DNA of 64,000 nt from Palsa-504 sp963769715 (GCA_963769715.1 CAVYNE010000027.1:310001-374000); one strand, 5' to 3'; shown: positions 33,706 through 42,987, counted from the first letter of the stretch. Notes: a model not told the origin generated them from the letters alone. A program made the numbers and translations.

Positions 33706-34260
33706 AGGCTGTTGTGCCGCCGCTCTTTCGAGCACTCGACGCCAGTGCGTGGCGGCGGCGACTGCCTCGGGCCCTGTGCTTCCCGGCTTGAGCCGACGGG
33801 CGGCCGTCGTGGTCCAGTCCACGATTGTGCCGACGTTCGGCACAGCGAGGACGGCCTGCACCCCTGCGTTACGGAGTGAGTGTCCTGCCTGGGGCAGATC
33901 CTCGCCCGTGAAGGAGACGATCCGATCCACTCCGTTAACGCGCAGCACCATGCTCCGCTCGCGGACGCGGTACATCCGGAGACCGCGGACTATCTCAAAA
34001 CCGTGAGGAACCGGCCCCGGGAGGCCGAGCTCCGCGATCGGCCCGACCCACTCCGTGGTGCGCCAGAGCCTCCAGCCCACTCGCCAGTACTCGACGTAGG
34101 CCGCTCGGCCGTCGTCACACTCGCAGAGGATCGCCCGCCGCACACTCGACGTATAGCCGGGCAGGTTCTGCATGACATAGATGTGCCGCGCCCACGCCTC
34201 GACCACGTCGACGCGTACCAGTTTCACAGAGGGGTCCTCGAGCACCCCGCGTCCCTTCAT
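33646..34260 (-). CDS. Conserved-looking protein of unknown function
   Basis: A 204-residue protein without recognised family. The ATG at 34260 has GGAGG 6 bases upstream, so it is preferred to the open frame up to 34410. The sequence is globular and mixed alpha/beta (VKLVRVDVVEAWARHIYVMQ, AYVEYWRVGWRLWRTTEWVG, MVLRVNGVDRIVSFTGEDLP) with a basic C-terminal helix (THWRRVLERAAAQQ). No signal peptide or membrane segment. The last about 60 bases are antisense to the NB-ARC fragment, so the C-terminus may have been created by a rearrangement. Confidence 0.6.
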   Translation of the reverse strand: MKGRGVLEDPSVKLVRVDVVEAWARHIYVMQNLPGYTSSVRRAILCECDDGRAAYVEYWRVGWRLWRTTEWVGPIAELGLPGPVPHGFEIVRGLRMYRVRERSMVLRVNGVDRIVSFTGEDLPQAGHSLRNAGVQAVLAVPNVGTIVDWTTTAARRLKPGSTGPEAVAAATHWRRVLERAAAQQPDAPECPWRSRAAGHGAGTG

Positions 34261-34533
34261 CGGGAACCTCCGTTCCGGCCAGTCAGATGTAAGAGTGGGC
34301 ACAGGGCGGTGTGATACACCAGCGCGACGTCGACTTGCCCGTCCGCGGTCGGGGTCGTCAGGTTGGCTCTGAGCGCACGCGCACCGCGAGCTGGTCCAGG
34401 GCACCGTCACGCGCCACGTGTACCGGTCGCCGGGTGAAGGTCACGGTAACGGGCCGGAACGCCGCAATGTCCGGGCTGACATCGGCTGGTGGCCCCGGCA
34501 CCTATCAGGAGGACGGGGGACGAAGCGCGGAAG

Positions 34534-35346
34534 CTAGTAATCGCAGCCGGGAGCGGTCGCGGTGACGGCGACCCGGTGCATGAGGTCTGCCACGGGGAGC
34601 CGGTGCCGGGCCTCGTCTTGCAGGTCGGCGAGCAGGGCGTCGTCGCCGGGATCGCCGAGGTCGAGGGCGACCTGGTAGACGCGGGTGAAGGCGTTGTGCC
34701 ACTCGGGCCGGGCTTGCATCGCGATGCCGGTGAAACCCGCGCTGCGAAGTAGCGGCGGCCAGTCGATTCGTGATCTGCCCGGCAACCGGGGGTCGTCCGG
34801 GATCTTGGGCTGCCAGTTGGTCAGGACCAGCCGCCGGCCCGGCCGAAGCACCCGGCGCGCTTCGCCGGCGGCTGCAGCAGGATCGGCCGCGAAATGGAAG
34901 GCGTCGATCGACACGGCGGCGTCGGCGCTTGCTTGCGGGAGCCCGGTATGGGTGAGATCGCCGACGGCGAACCGGGCCCGGCCGGCCATCCCGGACAGCG
35001 TCGCCCGCTGCGCGGCCTGGTCTACCGCGACGGGTGAGAAGTCCACCCCCACCAGCGAGACATCTGCTTCCCGCGCGAGCCATAGCCCGGGGCCGCCGCG
35101 CCCGCACCCCAGATCGGCAAGCGTCTGTCCCGGCGAGAGGTTCAGGGCCTGCGCCACGTGGCGGAGCAGGCCGACCGTGACAAAGGAGAACGGCTCGATC
35201 TGGGGCGGCAGCTCGGGCTCGGCCAGCTCCCAGACCCGCCGGATGCCGGGAGACGCCGCTGCTGCGGTAAAGGCCTGGTCGAAGTCGGCAGCCGTCGGCG
35301 CGGCTCTGTCGGCGGCGGCCGGGAGATCGTCGTGGTCCTGCGGCAC
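34534..35346 (-). CDS. Class I SAM-dependent methyltransferase
   Basis: A 270-residue methyltransferase. SAM-binding motif I is LADLGCGRGGPGLWLA (76-91), the acidic end of strand 2 is VDFSP, motif II-III AVGDLTHTGLP and AVSIDAFHF, and post-motif EARRVLRPGRRLVLTNW. The fold resembles small-molecule C- or O-methyltransferases (PFSFVTVGLLRHVAQALNL lid). Target unknown. The start is GTG at 35346 in the annotated frame. A heptanucleotide tandem repeat lies 50 bases upstream. Confidence 0.87.
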   Translation of the reverse strand: MPQDHDDLPAAADRAAPTAADFDQAFTAAAASPGIRRVWELAEPELPPQIEPFSFVTVGLLRHVAQALNLSPGQTLADLGCGRGGPGLWLAREADVSLVGVDFSPVAVDQAAQRATLSGMAGRARFAVGDLTHTGLPQASADAAVSIDAFHFAADPAAAAGEARRVLRPGRRLVLTNWQPKIPDDPRLPGRSRIDWPPLLRSAGFTGIAMQARPEWHNAFTRVYQVALDLGDPGDDALLADLQDEARHRLPVADLMHRVAVTATAPGCDY

Positions 35347-35396
35347 CGTTTATCTCCCGAGCATCTGTACGTCCAGTAAGTCTGTCACTTCTGCAC

Positions 35397-35429
35397 GGGC
35401 ACAGGGCACAGGGCACAGGGCACAGGGCA
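35397..35429. repeat. Heptanucleotide tandem repeat
   Basis: GGGCACA repeated about four and a half times in direct orientation, in the gap upstream of the methyltransferase. A simple sequence repeat that may vary in copy number; it is not a CRISPR array. Confidence 0.75.
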
Positions 35430-35526
35430 GGCTGCCCCCGGCATAACCAGCTGCGCCTCTAGTCCGAAGTTCTCCCTAGGCTCATGGAGCCCATCATTGT
35501 CTGCGCTGGTTATTGAGCGGGTGCAA

Positions 35527-35760
35527 ATGACATCTAATCCAACTAACCGCGGCTCGACGGTGGTGTTCCGAGGCGAGTTCCGCGTCCAGGCGGATACCCC
35601 CGGACGCGCCGGGCTGTTCCTCCGGGTCAGCGAGGGGCATGCCATCACGGGCCCGATGACCAAACGGTCCGTGTTCGCCGACCCCGACAACAACATCACC
35701 CGATCCCGGACGCCGGCGACTGGACGCGGCATGAGATCACCGCGCGGGTACTGATCGCGT
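35527..35760 (+). pseudogene. Fragment of a C-terminal beta-sandwich (ligand-binding-like) domain
   Basis: GSTVVFRGEFRVQADTPGRA and GLFLRVSEGHAITGPMTKR, then after a shift PDAGDWTRHEITARV, resemble the C-terminal domain seen behind HTH or Clp-N domains in actinobacterial regulators (GRRVRFSAxVRTxxVxGWAG...FDNMxxRPIxGTTDWTRYEV). Only about 70 residues survive and the frame is broken; assignment is tentative. Confidence 0.35.
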
Positions 35761-35769
35761 TATCAGGTG

Positions 35770-35925
35770 GTCGACTGTGGGGCGGTGGCCGGTGTCGCTG
35801 CTGTCGCGGCGTTCGTTCCTACGAGCACGCGAGTGCTCTGGTCCGGGCGCACGGCGGGTCGGGGTGGACGGCCCGCCTGGTCCCGCTGACGGTGGACGGG
35901 CTGATCTACGCGAGTGAACTGGACG
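35770..35925 (+). pseudogene. DUF2637 (SpdB-like) membrane protein fragment
   Basis: SYEHASALVRAHGGSGWTAR and LVPLTVDGLIYAS is the DUF2637 signature; the preceding frame gives VAGVAAVAAFV, the end of the first membrane helix, one base out of register. DUF2637 proteins are encoded on actinomycete conjugative plasmids and integrative elements, so this marks a decayed mobile element. A second DUF2637 remnant is at 58231. Confidence 0.6.
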
Positions 35926-36051
35926 CGTTTCCCGGAGACGCGCACCTCGCACGTCGCTATAAATTGGGGTTGTCCGGGCAGTACGTGGCAGTTCGGTCTG
36001 GCGCTTGGGTAGTCGCGGGGCGCAAATACGAGAGCTGGAGGACGGACTCGG

Positions 36052-36684
36052 ATGCTCCCAGTCTCCTTGATCTTCACCAGTGGTGTTGCCAGCGGTGTCA
36101 ACAGCTACGCGGCGGTGCTCGTACTCGGCCTGCTGGGCAGGTTCGGGCACATCGCCGCGATTCCGGCGGTGCTGGATCGCCCGTCGGTTCTGGCGGCTGC
36201 GGCTGTGCTGTACACCGGCCAGTTTGTGGTAGGCAAGGTCCCGATGCTGGACTCGGTGTGGGACGTCGTTCACACGCCTCTGCGGCCAGTAGTCGGCGGG
36301 GCGATTGGCGTCGTCATGGCCCAGCAGGCGCACGCTAGCCCGGCCGCGATGATCGCGGGAGCCGCGCTCGGTGGTGGGTCGGCGCTCGCCTCGCATGTCG
36401 TCAAGACCGGCACGCGGCTTGGCGTCAACGCTAGCCCCGAACCGTTCAGCAACATTATCGCCAGCTTGCTCGAGGATCTGGGCGTGGCCAGCCTCGTCTC
36501 TTTCGCCGTATTCCACCCGGTCTCCGCGGCAATCGTCACAGCCGCGGTCCTGGCTGCCGGCATCGCTTTGTTCGCACTACTGGCCTCGCGGATCCGCCGG
36601 GTCTGGCAGCGCCGCCGCGATGCCCGCCCGCAGCGGCGGTCGTCCGGCGGTCCCAGGGCCATAGCTCCGTCGCCGCTGCGCTAG
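36052..36684 (+). CDS. DUF4126 membrane protein
   Basis: A 210-residue DUF4126 protein with five to six membrane helices. The opening LIFTSGVASGVNSYAAVLVL with GLLGRFGHI, then DSVWDVVHTPLRPVVGGAIG, ALASHVVKTGTRLGVNASPE and NIIASLLEDLGVASLVSFAV are family signatures; the Pro/Asn-rich loops sit between helices. The protein ends with a basic tail. Function is unknown; transporter- or scaffold-like roles are possible. No partner gene adjacent. Confidence 0.85.
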   Translation: MLPVSLIFTSGVASGVNSYAAVLVLGLLGRFGHIAAIPAVLDRPSVLAAAAVLYTGQFVVGKVPMLDSVWDVVHTPLRPVVGGAIGVVMAQQAHASPAAMIAGAALGGGSALASHVVKTGTRLGVNASPEPFSNIIASLLEDLGVASLVSFAVFHPVSAAIVTAAVLAAGIALFALLASRIRRVWQRRRDARPQRRSSGGPRAIAPSPLR

Positions 36685-36852
36685 GACGGCCCTCGACCCT
36701 GCCCGGGTATCTCGCCGCAGTCTACGGCGCGTGACCACATAGATGATCCAGCGGACCGTGGTGAAATGGTGCGCAAGTGACCAAGTATCCAGGGCAGCGA
36801 CGCCAGGCCACGTGCGCGGCGTGGGGATGGTGACAGCCAGGGAGGCAGCGAC

Positions 36853-37599
36853 ATGTCCAGCGCGCAGTTGTATGACACCATCGGAGCCACTTACACCGTG
36901 ACGCGGCGCACCGAGCCGCGGATCGCCGCAAGGATCTGGGCTGCGCTCGGCGATGCGCGGACGGTATTGAATGTCGGGGCTGGCACCGGCTCCTACGAGC
37001 CCCCCGGCCGTGACGTCACCGCGGTGGAACCGTCGGCGCTCATGCGTGCGCAGCGGCTCGCAGGCGCGGCGCCGTGCGTGGCTGCCGTCGCGGAGAGCCT
37101 TCCGTTCGAGGACCAGTCCTTCGACGCCGCGATGGCTTTTAGCACCGTTCATCACTGGCAGGACCCGATCGCGGGCCTGCGCGAGATGCGGCGCGTGGCC
37201 CGCCGCGTGGTGGTGTTCACGTTCGATGCCAGTGACGCCGGATGGCGTCGCCGGTTCTGGCTTACTCGCGACTACCTGCCTGAGGTCGCTGACCTCCTCG
37301 TCGGCAGGCCTTCGCTGACCGAGCAGGCCCGCGCGATCGGAGCCCGGATGGAGCCGGTGCTCATTCCGTGGGACTGCGCTGACGGCTTCTTCGAGGCCTA
37401 CTGGCGCCGGCCCGAGGCATACCTGGACGATCATGTACGTCGCGGAGTATCGGTGTGGGCCAGAGTCGGGCCGGAGCCCGAGCAGCGGGCAGTGCGCAGC
37501 CTCCGTGATGACCTTGTCTCAGGCCGGTGGGCCGAACGCAACCGCGACCTCGTCGCTCTCGACGCAGCAGAGCTTGGCCTTCGCCTGCTCGTAACCTGA
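36853..37599 (+). CDS. Class I SAM-dependent methyltransferase (UbiE-like)
   Basis: A 248-residue methyltransferase. Residues 1-30 form the lid (SSAQLYDTIGATYTVTRRTE), motif I is VLNVGAGTGSYEP (38-50), then AVEPSALMRAQR, the adenine loop VAESLPFEDQSFDAAMAFST with VHHW, and REMRRVARRVVVFTFD. The C-terminal half (EPVLIPWDCADGFFEAYWRR) selects the substrate. The GAGTGSYEP lid form is common among actinobacterial methyltransferases of unknown target. AGGGAGGC precedes the ATG. Confidence 0.87.
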   Translation: MSSAQLYDTIGATYTVTRRTEPRIAARIWAALGDARTVLNVGAGTGSYEPPGRDVTAVEPSALMRAQRLAGAAPCVAAVAESLPFEDQSFDAAMAFSTVHHWQDPIAGLREMRRVARRVVVFTFDASDAGWRRRFWLTRDYLPEVADLLVGRPSLTEQARAIGARMEPVLIPWDCADGFFEAYWRRPEAYLDDHVRRGVSVWARVGPEPEQRAVRSLRDDLVSGRWAERNRDLVALDAAELGLRLLVT

Positions 37600-37633
37600 A
37601 CCCCCGCCGCAGACTTTCGCTAACGTATGCCCG

Positions 37634-37798
37634 GTGCGCGTCGCGACCTGGAACGTCAACTCGGCCAAGCAGCGGCTCCCGCGCCTGCTGCCGTGGCTCG
37701 ACGAGCGCCGGCCCGACGTCGTCTGCCTGCAGGAAACCAAGCTCGCCGACGCGGCGTTCGGCGAACTGCTCGCCGACGAGGGCCATGCCCGTTGGTGA
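37634..37798 (+). pseudogene. Exonuclease III (Xth-like), N-terminal fragment
   Basis: From GTG 37634 the frame reads VRVATWNVNSAKQRLPRLLP, WLDERRPDVVCLQETKLADA and stops at TGA 37796-37798. This is the start of an exodeoxyribonuclease III/AP endonuclease with Asn7 (WNVNS) and Glu (LQETK) metal ligands, but only 54 of about 265 residues remain. The stop abuts the 3' end of a convergent, equally truncated aldo-keto reductase, so a deletion joined the two genes. Confidence 0.75.
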
Positions 37799-37799
37799 G

Positions 37800-38661
37800 G
37801 AGATGCGGTCGGGCGGCGGTGCGTTCACCGGCGGGCCGACGGCGCAGGCGCGAGTTCAGCAGGGCCGGTGGCAGGTAGGCCTGGTCGAGCCTGCCGACGT
37901 CGGTGCCGGGCGGGACGATCTCGTCGATCTGGTCGAGGATCTCGTCGGTGAGCGTGACGTCGGCGCCGGCGAGCAGGTCGTCGAGTTGCTCCATCGTGTG
38001 CGGCCCGATGATCGCGCTGGTCACGCCGGGATGGGCGATCGCGAACGCCAACGCGAGGTGCGTCATCCGCAAGCCGGCCTTTTCGGCGAGCGGGATGAGC
38101 TGCTCGACGGCGTCGATCCGGCGCTCGTCGTTGAGGTGCCTGAAGATGTGCGCTCGGCGCAGGTCGGTCTGCTGGCCCTTGCGGACGCGGCCGGTGAGCA
38201 TTCCCTGCCCGAGCGGCCCCCACACGAGGATGCCCATCCCGTAACGCTGCGCGACCGGCAGCACCTCGCGTTCGATACCGCGGCTGAGGATCGAGTAGGC
38301 CGGCTGATCGGTGCGGAACCGTTCCAGGCCGCGCCGCTCGGCGACCCACTGGGCTTCGATGATGTCGGACGCGGGCATCGCGGACGTGCCGACCGCACGG
38401 ACTTTCCCGCTGTGGATCAGGTCAGAGAGCGCGGACAGCGTTTCCTCGATGTCGGTGGAAGGGTCCGGCCGGTGGACCTGGTAGAGGTCGATGTAGTCGG
38501 TCTGCAGGCGGTGCAGCGAGTTCTCGACCGCGGTCATGATCCAGCGCCGCGAGGCTCCCTGGTGGTTGGGATCATCGCCTATCGGGCGGCTGAACTTGGT
38601 CGCGAGGACAACGCTGTCGCGGCGCCCCTTGAGCGCTTTGCCCACGGCCACTTCGGAAAGC
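37800..38661 (-). pseudogene. Aldo/keto reductase lacking its N-terminus
   Basis: The frame encodes VGKALKGRRDSVVLATKFSR, LQTDYIDLYQVHRPDPSTDI (catalytic-barrel strand with the His), GKVRAVGTSAMPASDIIEAQ, VWGPLGQGMLTG, GVTSAIIGPHTMEQLDDLL and LDQAYLPPALL. The first about 70 residues, including the Asp and Tyr of the catalytic tetrad (DTADxY), are missing, and the C-terminal stop is lost. Divergent TetR gene starts 17 bases away, a common reductase-repressor pair. Confidence 0.78.
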
Positions 38662-38677
38662 AAGTTGAAGGAGTGTC

Positions 38678-39364
38678 GTGACGGACAACACGGCGCCAAC
38701 TCAGGCCAGCCCGGCGGGCCTGGGCGCACCTGGACGCGCGCCTCGCCGGCTGCGTGCCGCCGCGCAGCGCAACGCCGGCTCCCTGCTTGCGGCGGCGAAG
38801 GCCGTCTTCGGCACCTCGGGCGTGGACGCGCCCGCGAAGGAGATCGCCGACCTGGCCGGCGTCGGAGTCGGGACGCTGTACCGGCACTTCCCGCAGCGCT
38901 CGGACCTGGTCAAGGCCGTGCTCCAGCACGAGATAGACGCCTGCGCCGACGCGGCCCCTGCACTGGCCGCAGCGCACGAGCCGGGGGCGGCACTAGCGCA
39001 CTGGCTCCACCGGTACACCGAGTTCCTCACGACCAAACGAGGACTGGCCACCGCCCTTCACTCGGACGACCCTGCGTTCGACGCCCTGCCCGGCTACTTC
39101 TACCAGCGACTCGAACCCGCCCTCGGCTCGCTGCTCGACGCCGCGGCGGCGACCGGTGAAATCCGTGCCGACATCAGCGCCAGAGACCTGCTGCGCGCCG
39201 TCGCCCCGCTGTGCACGCCCGTATCGAACGAGGGAATCGCATACAGCCAGCGTATGGTCACCCTCCTCATCGACGGATTGCGCTACCCCGCCGAACTTCA
39301 GCGGTCCTCCCAATCCGCAGGTTCGAGGTTCGACAAGCGCCGAAATTCTCATGCTCCTTCATAG
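38678..39364 (+). CDS. TetR/AcrR-family regulator
   Basis: A 228-residue repressor. The HTH is at about 32-80: NAGSLLAAAKAVFGTSGVDA, AKEIADLAGVGVGTLYRHFP, QRSDLVKAVL. The C-terminal domain (about 85-205) belongs to the TetR_C_33-like group (HRYTEFLTTKRGLATALHSD). Start GTG 38678 with GAAGGAG 6 bases upstream. It is divergent from the truncated aldo-keto reductase and probably once controlled it; such pairs respond to electrophilic aldehydes or quinones. Confidence 0.9.
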   Translation: MTDNTAPTQASPAGLGAPGRAPRRLRAAAQRNAGSLLAAAKAVFGTSGVDAPAKEIADLAGVGVGTLYRHFPQRSDLVKAVLQHEIDACADAAPALAAAHEPGAALAHWLHRYTEFLTTKRGLATALHSDDPAFDALPGYFYQRLEPALGSLLDAAAATGEIRADISARDLLRAVAPLCTPVSNEGIAYSQRMVTLLIDGLRYPAELQRSSQSAGSRFDKRRNSHAPS

Positions 39365-39431
39365 TCACCCCGAACGATCCCTTGGTCCATACCGAGACCG
39401 GCGACCGGGTGTTGGCAACCGGTGCGGTGAG

Positions 39432-39548
39432 GACATGACCTGCAGCTTTCCGGTCGCCGTCGTGGCGAGACTATCCACGAAGACGATCCGCTTGGGCACT
39501 TATATCCGGCCAGGCGTGTCCGGCAGTGCGCGATCAGCTCGGGCGGTC
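39432..39548 (-). pseudogene. Acyl-CoA ligase C-terminal fragment
   Basis: Minus-strand frames give PELIAHCRTRLAGYKCP and, one base out of register, KRIVFVDSLATTATGKLQV, the C-terminal A8-A10 region of AMP-binding acyl-CoA ligases (ELIAHCR.RLAGYKCPK...LPRTATGKLQK) with the catalytic Lys of TGK. About 40 residues remain. Confidence 0.6.
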
Positions 39549-40110
39549 GGTTGAGCGGCCCCGGGGCAACGTCGGGCCAGACCGCCGGGGCCGAACGGTG
39601 CAAGGACTTGGCCGGAAAGGATGCGGGAAGGGCGCGGCGCTGGATGCCCGCCAGCACCAGCGCGACGGCGTACGCCGGCATACCTACCTACCGCGGGCTA
39701 CCAGCGGCCTCGCCGCCGCGGGCGCGAACCGCACCGACCATCCCGCCACCGGGCCGGCCTGACGGGCGGATCCTGGCGGTCTCGTCAGGGTTCCCTGCAT
39801 CAGGTCGTCAACGTGGAGCACGAGATACGAGTCAAGCGCCGCCGCGCTGCGAGATCCTCAAGCCACTATGCGCTTGCGATCGACGTTAGGCGTGCCTCAA
39901 CGGAGTTAGCCCGGGACTGGCCGCATCGTAGTATGCGCAAAGGGTTGATGTCCGAGAGAGACTTGAACTCTCATGTCTGTGACCTGCGGCTTTGCCTGTC
40001 TGGCTCAGGCTGGGAGAGCATAAGTGCAGGGATGGGGGCTTAACGCCCTGATCACCATTTCCTTGCTGCCGTCTCTGCCAGCTCATCTCCGGCAGGTGGA
40101 TCCGGTCTTT
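39549..40110. other. Stretch without recognised gene
   Basis: No protein family recognised. At 39946-39972 the minus strand reads GAGAG-TTCAAGT-CTCTC followed by TCGGACATCA, which is the shape of a tRNA T-arm plus 3' acceptor strand, but no matching 5' half was found. Confidence 0.35.
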
Positions 40111-40557
40111 TCAGGAACTGGTGGTTCCGAGCGCCGCTGTGATCTCCTGGATGGCCTCGGCCTCGGCGGGGCTCACGCTCTGTCCTTCCTCCTTGTGTGC
40201 TTCCGCGACCTTGCTGGCGAGAGCGAGGACGAAGCGCCGGTAATCGTCGAGTTCCCCGGTCGTTGCCTTGATCTCGAGCAGTGCCACCGCGTCGCGGAGG
40301 TGCTTCAGTCCGTTCTCCTTGAGTTCTGCGGCAGAGTGATACCTAGTGTGGTCCGTCTCGGGCTTCGCCGCGACGATCTCGTCGAGGAGTTCGCTCTCGC
40401 CGTGCTGCGCGCGCGCTTCGACGTAGGCCTTCGACATCGCGATTGACTCGCGGATCATTCCCCCGCGAGCCGCGGTGACCACGATCATGCCGGCGCTCGG
40501 CGGGCCCTCGAGCACCACCTTCCATTCCTCGGGTGAGAAAGCCGCCTTTGACGTCAT
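40111..40557 (-). CDS. Conserved helical protein of unknown function (TerB-like composition)
   Basis: A 148-residue mostly helical, acidic protein: FSPEEWKVVLEGPPSAGMIV and VTAARGGMIRESIAMSKAYV, then a charged central part (LLDEIVAAKPETDHTRYHSA) and C-terminal helices DDYRRFVLALASKVAEAHKE with SVSPAEAEAIQEITAAL. The architecture recalls TerB-like or tellurite-resistance-associated proteins, but no metal site (DxxE) pair is certain. No membrane segment. GAAAGGAAG lies 8 bases before the ATG. It is followed on the same strand by nothing recognisable. Confidence 0.65.
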   Translation of the reverse strand: MTSKAAFSPEEWKVVLEGPPSAGMIVVTAARGGMIRESIAMSKAYVEARAQHGESELLDEIVAAKPETDHTRYHSAAELKENGLKHLRDAVALLEIKATTGELDDYRRFVLALASKVAEAHKEEGQSVSPAEAEAIQEITAALGTTSS

Positions 40558-40893
40558 CCGAAGCTTCCTTTCCTATCGATACGACACCAGGAACTGCTTA
40601 CGCGCGGAGAAGAAACGCACGTTCGCGATCATCCCCGGCTGGAGCCTGCCGACACCAGCCCAGGACGACAGATGTGCTCAGGTCCGCCGGACCCGCCGGG
40701 CTGGGAACGGAGCACAGCGGGCTTGACCTTGACCTTACGAACGCGCGCTCATGCCGCAGCTGTACCGCGCGATGGTCAATCAGCGGATTCAAGACCGGTC
40801 CCCCGGCACCTCGCTCAGGCTCTGCGCGGCTGCTGGCTGTCCCGGGACGTTAACCGGCCTGTCACGTGACGAGCAGATCCTGCTCTTGGTGCC
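40558..40893. other. Intergenic stretch, no gene seen
   Basis: About 335 bases between two minus-strand small genes; no coding or RNA feature recognised. Confidence 0.4.
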
Positions 40894-41118
40894 TCACGTG
40901 TTCGCCTCTCGGGCAAGGCGCGCCTTCGCCATCATTTCAGAGTTGACCGCCATGACACTCTCGGACAGCGCCGCCAGCAGTGTCCCTAGCTCCACAAGAT
41001 CGTCCAGGTCGGGGGTGGCATCCCCGTCCTCGAGGCGATGCCGGGCTTCCCTCGCCGAGTTAAGCGCTTCGTGCAGAGCGCGATGTACGCCGATCGTCGT
41101 CGGGTCGGTGCTGCTCAT
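40894..41118 (-). CDS. Small helical protein, 74 residues
   Basis: A short acidic protein predicted to be two amphipathic helices: GVHRALHEALNSAREARHRL and LDDLVELGTLLAALSESVMA followed by VNSEMMAKARLAREA. The ATG at 41118 has GAGGAG 6 bases upstream, supporting a real gene. No cysteine, signal or membrane segment. Length and helices fit a small regulatory or antitoxin-like protein, but no partner is present and no family is recognised. Confidence 0.6.
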   Translation of the reverse strand: MSSTDPTTIGVHRALHEALNSAREARHRLEDGDATPDLDDLVELGTLLAALSESVMAVNSEMMAKARLAREANT

Positions 41119-41443
41119 TTCGCTCCTCAGCTAGCTGAACGGCCGTGTCCGCCGCGCTCGTCCTCATGATCACTGACGGCCAGGATACGCAGAAACGAAC
41201 CGAAGACCTCCAACAGGCCGGTTATGCTATCGGCCCGGCGTGGCGCCATCGGGCACATCGTCGCAGGAAGCAAGCGATCAACGGCACGGCCACGCGCGCA
41301 CTCCCGCCGATCTGTAACGGATCGGCAACTCCATAGTTGTTGGGTCCGGGAGCGCAGAACCAGGTGGTCGGAGCTATCCCGGCGATCGCTGCCTGGCCTC
41401 TCAACGGTCGCGCCGTGGTCGTGGACCGGGGGACACTGGTGCG
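41119..41443. other. Intergenic stretch, no gene seen
   Basis: About 325 bases between divergent genes; no family, RNA gene or clear promoter recognised. Confidence 0.4.
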
Positions 41444-42200
41444 GTGCCGTATGACCCGACCATCTACCTCGGCTCTGCTGCCCACTATCGCTACGGCCGC
41501 CCCGCGTACTCACCGGAGCCTGAGGCCGTCCTGACGCAGGAGACGGGTCTCGATGGGAACGGCCGGCTTCTGGATGCCGGCTGCGGCCCTGGCGTACTTA
41601 CCGTCCGCCTCGCTCATCTGTTCGCGCAGGCCGTCGGTCTGGACCCTGACGCCGGCATGCTTGCGGAGGGCTGTCGCGCCGGGGCCGTACAGGCTGGTGA
41701 CCTTCGGCCAGTCCTTCCACTGGACCGACAAGCAGCAAGTGGCCGAGACCGTCTACGACATGCTGGAGCCCGGCGGTGCGCTGGCACTGATCGTCCACAC
41801 GGTGAGGGGGCGGCCCCGGCCGCCAGACCCTGGGGTGCCGCCGATCCCTCACGATGAGATCAAGGCGCTGGTGGAGAAATATCTCGGATCTGTCCGGCGC
41901 GCCGGCCAGGGCACCGCCCCAGAACGAACTCACCGCTTCGAGGATGTGCTGGCCCGGACTCGCTTTGGTGTTCCGCAGCAGTTCTTCGTCCCGGGCACCC
42001 CCGATCTGCTGCGAGACAGCGAGAGCGTCCTGTCCGGCTACTTTTCCCTCTCATCCTCGGCGCCGCACCTGTTTGGTGATCGTCTTGACGACTTCGCCGG
42101 GGAAGTGCGGGCGCTGCTCGCGAACCGTTCCGCCGAGGGCATTTTCTGGGACTGGCCGGGCGACACCGAGGTGGTAATGGCCGCAAACCCGGCTGAACAA
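41444..42200 (+). pseudogene. SAM-dependent methyltransferase, deleted and frameshifted
   Basis: From GTG 41444: YDPTIYLGSAAHYRYGRPAY, LLDAGCGPGVLTVRLAHLFA (motif I) and VGLDPDAGMLAEG. Then about 40 residues are missing and the reading frame changes to YRLVTFGQSFHWTDKQQVAE, LEPGGALALIVHTVRGRP, EVRALLANRSAEGIFWDWPG, DTEVVMAANPAE. The parts are those of one class I methyltransferase of the YafE/UbiE-like kind. The deletion removes the adenine-binding loop. Confidence 0.75.
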
Positions 42201-42288
42201 GTGGCGGTGGCATCTCCATGTGCTGCGACTGCGATGCTGGCGCCAGCGCCGGTGGCGAGGAGCGGCGGCGCTTCGCGGGAGGGAGGGT

Positions 42289-42741
42289 GTGCCCGGGCAG
42301 ATCCCGGCCGGTGAGATCCATTATCTGCGGCTCACGGTGACCGACATGCAGCGCAGCCGCGAGTTCTACCCCAGCCTGCTCGGCTCCCAGGTCGCGGTGG
42401 AATCCCCGCCGCCTGGCGACCCGGCCGCGGACGAGGCGTTCAGCATCTTGTTCGGCGGTGTGGTCATGATCCGCGGCAACGTGACGAAGGGGCGGCGGCC
42501 GGCGGCGCCGGCCGGTGACCGGTTCGACCCGGACCGGGTGGGCCTGGATCATCTCAGCTTCGGCGTGGCCAGCCGCGAAGACCTGGAGCAGGCGCTCCGG
42601 CTGTTCGATAAGCACGGCCTGCGGCGCGGCGCGATCACGCGTTTGCTGTCGTTCGGCATCGACGTGATCTCCTTCGAAGACCCTGGCGGTATCCAGCTGG
42701 AGCTCACCACGCCGGTAGCCGCGTCCGCAGACGGCAGCTGA
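42289..42741 (+). CDS. VOC-family protein
   Basis: A 150-residue VOC protein starting at GTG 42289 (PGQIPAGEIHYLRLTVTDMQ). The first unit has HYLRLTVTDMQRSREFYPSL with the His metal ligand; the second has GLDHLSFGVASREDLEQALR and SFEDPGGIQLELTTP with the Glu ligand. It is most like glyoxalase/dioxygenase superfamily members of unknown substrate and is not closely related to the VOC pair at 21697 and 61186. A purine-rich GGGAGGG stretch is directly upstream. The tail of the methyltransferase remnant overlaps its start region. Confidence 0.82.
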   Translation: MPGQIPAGEIHYLRLTVTDMQRSREFYPSLLGSQVAVESPPPGDPAADEAFSILFGGVVMIRGNVTKGRRPAAPAGDRFDPDRVGLDHLSFGVASREDLEQALRLFDKHGLRRGAITRLLSFGIDVISFEDPGGIQLELTTPVAASADGS

Positions 42742-42987
42742 CCTTGCCAGCCCCTGGTGGTGCCTGTCCGGTTGCGGTCGCTCACGGCTACGGCCATGCC
42801 AGCTGCCGCCACCTGGTGCCCAGCTGAGGGTACCCGCCCCACCGGGCACCGACTGGGAGGCCACGCGGGAAACAGGCCGTGCCGGACGATGATGTCCAGG
42901 CACCAGTGACTGAACCGCAATATCAACGGCGCACGTGAACCGCCGTTCGGAGCGGCTGCGGAACAGGCGGCGTCCGTCAGCTGAGGC

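Noticed and set aside
35397..35429. Possible CRISPR-like short repeats
   Set aside because: Seven-base units without spacers; a simple sequence repeat.
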